Part shown: piece by piece, positions 19,800-25,339 of the stretch
How positions within the stretch are numbered: the first letter of the stretch is position 1
Layout: each line of letters opens with the position of its first letter
Assembly: GCA_019648995.1 (NCBI GenBank)
Contig: BLXT01001356.1
Span: forward strand, 303,891-329,229
Source: Plakobranchus ocellatus
Taxonomy: Eukaryota; Mollusca; Gastropoda; Plakobranchidae
Reading direction: 5' to 3'
DNA length: 25,339 nucleotides
Translations under genes and position numbers: made by a program
Notes under the pieces: model-generated
Told to the model about the DNA's origin: nothing
Databases searched by the model: none
Seen by the model: only the letters and a program-made list of their open reading frames with translations

Positions 19800-20808
19800 T
19801 GAGGGAGAGAAGCCAAAGTAATAATCAATGTACAATGGGTATAACCAAGCAAAGAAAACCGTGGTCCAAAAAGGATAAAGTTTCTTTAGCTGTGTACTCC
19901 TCTAGTTGTTTCGGAAAGAAAAGAAAATTGGCTATTAAGCCTAAGATCGTTAAGGAAAAAGGAAGTGACAGCTATTCGTACCTGATCCTTAACAAATCGA
20001 GTTATTATTTTTTAGACATATTATACAATTGTATACTTTTGTTAGTTATGCACTGAGTTTCTAAAGCACCAATTCAAAAAATGCGTTCTTTTTCTTTTAC
20101 TGAAAGCTTCTTTTAAATGCTTTGAAACATAAAATGATAAGTGATGTGAAAGATTCTGATGTTGCTTGATTCGAGCATTTACAAAAAATATATCCTCAAA
20201 AACTGCTGTGTGACACAAGTCATAGGTCTCATCTTATCAGCCCACCTTCTGGCGGGGACCACAAGACTAAGATCAAATAGGACGTTTAATCGATAGATAT
20301 ACATCGCATATAATCAATTAGTCCCCCCACAAAAAGAACTTTAGTTTTGAAAAAGAAATCCACAAACCTCTTTTCTGTACGCATCAGATTTTCTTGTTTC
20401 GTTTCAACAATGGATCCACCGGTAGCTCCTAAACAAAGAAGGGAAAATGGATATAAAAAAGATGATATGTTAAAAGATAGTTGCCATTTAAGATATTAGA
20501 GATACTGTCATTTAGATGTTCGCTATCATCATTAACCGGCTTACCGCATGCACACATCATATTTTTTTTAATATGTCTGTTAAAATCATCCATCCAAATA
20601 ATGTTTGCTAAAGACTCAAATAATAAGCCATGCATGAAAACACTACAGCTTGAAATCACTGAAAGTTCGGTTAGGGCCATTGGAGCACGTAACTGTGGGG
20701 TTTAGGGCGTGCGGGTGTGTGTGTGTGAGAAATCAGTTTGTACAATACGCCCGTCTAGAGTTTTTATCTTTCCTACAGAAACCCTCTTGAAAAAAATGTA
20801 GAATCTTA
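19800..20808. other. Stretch with no defensible gene
   Basis: Several short open frames occur on both strands, including a lysine-rich one at 19799-20056 on the plus strand. None shows a known motif. A short TG tract lies at about 20712-20728. Confidence 0.45.
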
Positions 20809-20839
20809 GGGCGACCACACAGAGAATAATTTCCGAGGC
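20809..20839 (+). repeat. Left terminal inverted repeat of the Harbinger element
   Basis: 31 bp starting GGGCGACCACACAGAG and ending TTTCCGAGGC, directly preceded by the target duplication TTA. Confidence 0.88.
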
Positions 20840-21186
20840 TGTTTGCTTCAGTACGCGTATGCGCGCTTCCCGGGGCCGTGAATTTCTATGAATCTCATTA
20901 CTAAAGACCTTGTGACACACATAAAGGAAAGCGTGCTTCAGCGCGTATAAGTGAGGAGCGGCGCTGATGCATTTCATGGAATCAAAACTACATTCTTTCC
21001 AAAGCTGTTTGTGGCTTTGAGGTGTGGACAGAGATATATTATTACATTGCGATAGCTTCTAAATTAGTAGCGTTTTTTTCTTACTCTAAAAGGAACATAC
21101 AAAAAATTATAAACTTACAAAATTTGTTCTTTAAATGTTATTTTTTTTCTCTACTTATAATAACAGTATATTTAACTGCTCTTTTA

Positions 21187-21441
21187 GTATTTTAATGCTG
21201 TAAACTTTGAAAAATTATTTGCGTAACATTTGAGAATGTATCCAAATGTTTCCTAATTCATCCTAGTGTAGGCATAAAACCTATCAGGGTAGGATTTCAG
21301 TTGTATGAACAAATGATGGTATTCACCAAGAGCTGCCCGCTCTTTATTGATGTTATGGACTTTGCATCTACGTTTTGGCCATTTTAATTTAGAAAACACA
21401 CTGTCCATTAGAAAATATTCATCATCAGATGACGAATCCAT
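21187..21441 (-). pseudogene. Harbinger-type transposase, N-terminal fragment
   Basis: The fragment opens with MDSSSDDEYFLMDSVF and continues through RRCKVHNINKERAALGEYHH to DRFYAYTRMN. This matches the family pattern in which a basic RRR-x-WVHPIN-like motif is followed by GEYHxL, then RFFxYFRM and ETFxxIL. A TAG stop falls exactly between YTRMN and ETFGYIL, and the frame closes again soon after (about 21187). The catalytic DDE part is missing. The family's usual WVHPIN is degraded here to KVHNIN. The copy cannot be active. Confidence 0.8.
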
Positions 21442-21591
21442 TTCTAGAATGTTATCCCTAGTAGCTAGTAGCTAAGAGCCAACTGTTACTGTACTAAACA
21501 CCTTTTAACAAGGCGAAAAGTAAAGGAAAGTATTCTCTATGTGGGGTCGAGAAGACACTTTCCAAAACTTATCAGCGCTGTTAAAAGTACG

Positions 21592-21622
21592 GCCTTGGAA
21601 ATTATTCTCTGTGTGGTCGCCC
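21592..21622 (-). repeat. Right terminal inverted repeat of the Harbinger element
   Basis: This is the reverse complement of 20809-20839 with a single difference near its inner end, directly followed by TTA. A related, imperfect extra copy of its inner part lies at about 21526-21550 (GTATTCTCTATGTGGGGTCG). Confidence 0.88.
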
Positions 21623-21625
21623 TTA

Positions 21626-22986
21626 ATCTGTTTATAGATCTTTAGCAAAACACATAGGAAGGGCGGACAAGCTAGAGATTTAGGGCGGTACAAATTAATA
21701 GTTCAAGGTAATATGGCATATTAATCTTCAGAGTTTAGAATTCAATACGTTTAAAACCGTAGAAAGCATTTAAGAGATCGGAAATAGTTTGTAGCAGACT
21801 TATTGACATGGATTAAGGTGCTTTGTATAGAAAATCCATGGAATTTGGAATCAGGGCCGCGTTCGCTTTTCATAAATCGTCCGTTTATCCGCCTTTGAAT
21901 ATAAATTTTGTTTTTTCTCAGCGACTTGAAATCCTCTTTTCTTGACACTCATTTTAAAAATTTCTTTTCGTTTAATATGTAGAAAGAATTTCTGCTGTAA
22001 ATGGATGTAATCTGTGATGTGACATATGAATCAAGGACACAGGGGTCAAGTTTTATTCACAATTTTATATTGGAGGAAAAAAAAACTAATTGCACAAATC
22101 GCTCACTAGTGTTTGACCTCGTCGCATTGGTAAGGAAAGACTTTACCGCGGGTGTGTGTGTCTGTCTGTCTGTGTGTTCATGCGATATTGCCAGGTTTTC
22201 CAGATACTGGAAATTGAAGGCGCCGTCAATTGTGCGCCTGTGTTTATGATCGTGACCATAATCAAATTGTGTGGAAACTCCTTTTAGTGAATGGTAGCGT
22301 CATTGTGTGAGTTGTCTACAGAATTGTAGAGCCCTAGCAGCATGCTGTTCCTCTTTGTAAGTATTTTTATAATTATGACGTGAAGTTATTTCGCACGACA
22401 AAAAGATTGAAACCTCACTTTCTATTTGCACGGAACACGTAATGCGTAATGCGTATTGATGTACGTGCGTGCGTGCATATGGATGCCTGCGATAAGCTTG
22501 TTTGTTCTTTTGGTTCTAAACACATCACAGTTTGGTATAACTAAAACAAAGGCTACATGCTTGTCTAGACATGCCAGAATGTGAGAGACAGGACGATAAG
22601 GTTGGAGAGATCGCAACTATTGGACTCTGATAATGCCACGCATCAATAGGATGAGATACGAAACATCATCAATGCGGTACTTCAGGCTCATCATCTTAAA
22701 ATTGTCCTTGCACTCCTTCCTGAACGGATTAAAAAGTCGCAGTTTTGGCTTCAAAAGATCAATGGATTGATAAGGACATATTTTTGGTCGAAATTTAGTG
22801 GCAGTGTGCAATTATGGTTTGTAAAATAAAAAAGAAACCCACAAAATAAAAAAAAAAATCAAGCAAAACCTGCCGAAACAGGCAATTCCTGAAATTTTTC
22901 CAAAAATTTCCCCCTTTCGGTTTCCATATAGTTTCATGATGTGTATTTCGAAAGATGGCCCTTTTGTGCGAATACGCATGACACAC

Positions 22987-22990
<4 letters not shown>
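21626..22990. other. Stretch with no defensible gene
   Basis: This region contains only short open frames without recognisable domains. A small TG/TC tract is at about 22151-22173. One minus-strand frame (22617-22811) looks moderately protein-like but has no motif I know and no convincing splice sites, so it is not called. Confidence 0.4.
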
Positions 22991-23017
<27 letters not shown>

Positions 23018-23018
23018 C
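22991..23018. repeat. TA microsatellite
   Basis: About 27 bp of uninterrupted TA dinucleotides. Confidence 0.95.
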
Positions 23019-23430
23019 ATTGTATACTGATGGCCAGTTCAGACTTCGTGAATTTGAGCTGTAAAAAGTTAATTACATTGAAATCTCGTGAAGCAACACT
23101 GTGAGTCCGGTTGAAATTTGGTTAACCCTAGAAAAGTGCAAAAGTGTCATTCTTCTTAAATCTTTTTTGTTGAACTTCAAACAACTTAAATCGGCTTTGC
23201 TTGTGAATTTTCTAAACTCTAAAACTGCATGAACTCCATGATTGCTCAATTTAATATTACAGTGGGAGTTTCCGCAAGTTATGCACGAAAATAAATGATG
23301 TAAAAACAAGACGGCGAAGCCTGAAGCCACGAAACCGGGTAAAGTTGAGAGAACCTAATAAATTTATGTTCATGTTTAAATAATAAATGTGATCAACTAT
23401 TTGAAGACAAAAACCCCTTTATCTCTGACT

Positions 23431-23481
23431 CCGCCCTCTCTCTATTCCACAAAATCTCTCTCTCTCTCTCTTTGTCTCTCT

Positions 23482-23528
<47 letters not shown>

Positions 23529-23534
23529 TCTCTA
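23431..23534. repeat. CT microsatellite
   Basis: Imperfect CT tract, about 100 bp. On the coding strand of the ankyrin gene this is a GA tract in the intron downstream of the ankyrin exon. Confidence 0.93.
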
Positions 23535-23782
23535 CTTATTTAGCTTACTCTCTCAATCTTCCTGTTTATTTCCGTATTTTTCTTTTGCTCCTTTGATCTA
23601 TTTTCTTTTCCTGAATTCGTTTGCTGCAATTTTTCCAACATATTTTTCCTCTCTCTCAGCTTTGAGCTTATTTTTGTCTTTTCCTTAAGTATCTTTATGT
23701 CTGTTTTATATCATCACACTTCTCTTACAGTTTTTCTGTTTTCCTTAAAATTTCATACTCTCGCTTGCTCACTGTTTTCATC

Positions 23783-23799
23783 TTTCTCTCACTTCTTAT

Positions 23800-23832
<33 letters not shown>

Positions 23833-23850
23833 TCTCTTCCTCTTTCTCCT
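23783..23850. repeat. CT microsatellite next to the ankyrin exon
   Basis: CT-rich tract ending about 60 bp from the ankyrin exon's splice donor. Together with 23431-23780, which is strongly pyrimidine-biased on the plus strand, it makes the start of the intron purine-rich on the transcribed sense strand. Confidence 0.93.
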
Positions 23851-23905
23851 CTGCTATATTTTTCCCCTTTTCTGAGCAACCACATCATCATGTGTGGAGG
23901 AAAAC

Positions 23906-23911
23906 ACTTAC
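23906..23911 (-). promoter_or_regulatory. 5' splice site (donor) of the ankyrin exon
   Basis: The minus strand reads GGAGG/GTAAGT, a match to the consensus donor. The open frame continues past it into a basic GA-repeat-encoded tail (repeated Arg-Glu), which is best explained as intron read-through. Confidence 0.8.
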
Positions 23912-25339
23912 CCTCCGAAGGCTGAAGCTCGCTGCATCCAGAAGTCTCAAACTCTTCGACATCTGAAGAAGCCATGTTATCTCTGCCAGTGTTGCAGCTT
24001 TCTTCCTCTACGTCATGTTCTCTGAGAAGTTTGGCGATTTTAAGGTGTCTTGTTTTTTCCGCAATAGACAGCGCCGTCCTAAAAGCATTACCTTTGAGCT
24101 TGACTGCAGGTTTGTGGTTGAGCAGCAATCGGACAACATTGATGTGGCCAGAGCAACAGGCAAACACAAGGCACGTCCATCCATCTTGGTTTTCAAAATT
24201 TACATTGACGTTGTTGATCAGCAACGCTTTGACAATATCCTCAGCCCCTGTTCGGCAGGCATACATCAGAGCTGTATCACCTAGATTATCCTGCACGTCT
24301 AGTTGAGCATTATGGCACATCAAATCATTTACAATCACGTAGTGTCCCTTAGCGCATGCCACCATTAAAGCTGTCCGACCCTCCTTATCAGTGGTGTCTT
24401 TATTGACGTTAGCCTCTAACAGAGACTTAACAACATTTTCATGACCTACATCACAAGCAAGCATAAGTGCTGTTGCTTCCTGCTTGTTAGTCTTCATGTC
24501 TGTATTAGCATTGTGCCGCAACCATATATTTACAATGTGGTTGTGTCCTTTCAAACAGGCTATCATAAGAGCTGTAACATTGCTATTGGTACCAGTGTCT
24601 ACATTGGAGTTATGTTCCAACAGAGCCTTCACCACACTGTCGTAACCGTTTTGACAAGCAAGCATGAGAGCTGTACAGCCGTTTTCTTTTGTGATATCAA
24701 CACTGGCGTTTTTCTCCAACAGAGCCTTCACCACACTGTCGTGACCACTCTGACAAGCAAGCATGAGCGCTGTACAGCCGTCTTTTTCTGTGGTATCAAC
24801 ACTGGCGTTTTTCTCCAACAGAGCCTTCACCACACTGTCGTGACCGTTTTGACAAGCAAGCATGAGAGATGTACAGCCGTCTTTTGTGGTATCAACACTG
24901 GCGTTTTTCTCCAACAGAGCCTTCACCACACTGTCGTGACCGTTGTGACAAGCAAGCATGAGCGCTGTCCAGCCGTCTTTTTCTGTGGTATCAACACTGG
25001 CGTTTTTCTGCAACAGAGCCTTCACCACACTGTCGTGACCGTTTTGACAAGCAAGCATGAGCGCTGTACAGCCGTCTTTTTCTGTGGTATCAACATTGGC
25101 GTTTTTCTCCAACAGAGCCTTCACCACACTGTCGTGACCGTTTTGACAAGCAAGCATGAGGGCTGTACAGCCCTCCTTTGTTGTAACAACACTGGCGTTT
25201 TTCTCCAACAGAGCCTTCACCACACTGTCGTGACCGTTTTGACAAGCAAGCATGAGCGCTGTACAGCCGTTTACCTTTGTGGTATCAACACTGGCGTTTT
25301 TCTCCAACAGAGCCTTCACCACACTGTCGTGACCGTTTT
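23912..25339 (-). CDS. Ankyrin-repeat protein, large exon, 5' part beyond the window
   Basis: One continuous open frame enters at the window edge in the middle of an ankyrin repeat and encodes about 475 residues. It holds 13 further ankyrin repeats of about 33 residues. The first seven are almost identical (pattern DGCTALMLACQNGHDSVVKA then LLEKNASVD). The later six are diverged (for example RTALMVACAKGHYVIV, DTALMYACRTGAEDIV, WTCLVFACCSGHINVV). After the last repeat comes an acidic tail (DVEEES and SSDVEEFETSGCSELQ). Ankyrin repeats bind other proteins; no partner domain is visible, so the role is unknown. Two units are one residue short by in-frame codon loss, which argues for a real coding exon. 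The exon ends at 23912 in GAGG/GTAAGT, with one base of the split codon on this side. No true start codon is in view, and downstream exons were not found. Confidence 0.92.
24640..25339 (-). repeat. Near-identical 99-bp tandem repeat encoding ankyrin units
   Basis: Seven successive units of 99 bp (two of 96 bp) are almost identical at the DNA level, including third codon positions. The array runs off the window edge, so the full copy number is unknown. Confidence 0.9.

Larger units (their letters stand above)
20809..21622 (-). mobile_element. PIF/Harbinger DNA transposon, internally deleted copy
   Basis: This is an 814-bp element with near-perfect 31-bp terminal inverted repeats (20809-20839 and 21592-21622, one mismatch) beginning GGGCGACCACACAGAG. 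It is flanked on both sides by TTA (20806-20808 and 21623-21625), the 3-bp TWA-type target duplication known for PIF/Harbinger elements. Inside, on the minus strand, is the N-terminal part of a Harbinger-type transposase. The DDE nuclease domain and the second DNA-binding gene of complete elements are absent, so it could move only if helped in trans. I treat the right end as the transposon's 5' end because the transposase starts there. Confidence 0.85.

Noticed and set aside
20545-20607. Exon-like segment on the minus strand (TTTAG acceptor, GTAAGC donor, 63 bases)
   Set aside because: The polypyrimidine tract is weak, the phase does not fit the candidate exon at 19776, and the translation has no recognisable feature.
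23073-23330. Minus-strand open frame of 85 aa with several cysteines and histidines, downstream of the ankyrin exon
   Set aside because: I found no acceptor with a pyrimidine tract in the right place and no known domain pattern, so I could not defend it as the next ankyrin-gene exon.
25320-25322. GTG near the window edge as start codon of the ankyrin protein
   Set aside because: It lies in the middle of an ankyrin repeat and the frame stays open to the window edge. The true start must be outside.

Overview
The window reads as nuclear DNA of a eukaryote, most likely a lophotrochozoan animal and probably a mollusc. The evidence is AT-rich non-coding sequence, GT/AG-bounded exons, CT, ATCT and TA microsatellites, a Bov-B/RTE-like retrotransposon endonuclease remnant, a PIF/Harbinger element with TTA target-site duplications, and a long ankyrin-repeat exon. 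The retrotransposon type and the CT/ATCT tracts remind me of cephalopods, but I cannot place the species. Nothing looks bacterial, organellar or viral.

Left part (1-7160): a block of about 2.5-3 kb occurs twice in direct orientation (1-2990 and 4739-7160), with a third partial copy of its right end (3845-4480). Both main copies begin with a run of C and carry an internal array of a 57-bp minisatellite. A decayed antisense endonuclease remnant lies between copy 1 and the partial copy. A four-base N gap (4735-4738) sits against the second C run.

Middle (7160-16795): about 9.6 kb of the same 57-bp minisatellite, roughly 165-170 units, with higher-order repeats inside it. Because 57 is a multiple of three and the consensus is stop-free in several frames, the array throws up dozens of 60-220 aa open frames on both strands. 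I consider none of them a gene: frames slip at A-runs and substitutions show no coding pattern.

Right of the array (16796-19680): a tandemly duplicated block of about 1.3 kb on the minus strand. It supports one small two-exon gene (18858-17793, about 99 aa: hydrophobic segment, CPVCGH motif, acidic tail) with an intron full of CT and ATCT repeats. It is flanked by broken copies of its two exons. A possible further exon lies at 19687-19776.

Far right: a complete 814-bp PIF/Harbinger deletion derivative (20809-21622) with 31-bp terminal inverted repeats and a broken transposase N-terminus. A large minus-strand ankyrin-repeat exon (25339-23912) runs off the window edge and ends at a GTAAGT splice donor. 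The two protein-coding genes have no evident functional link. The main interest is the amount of repeat turnover at several scales.
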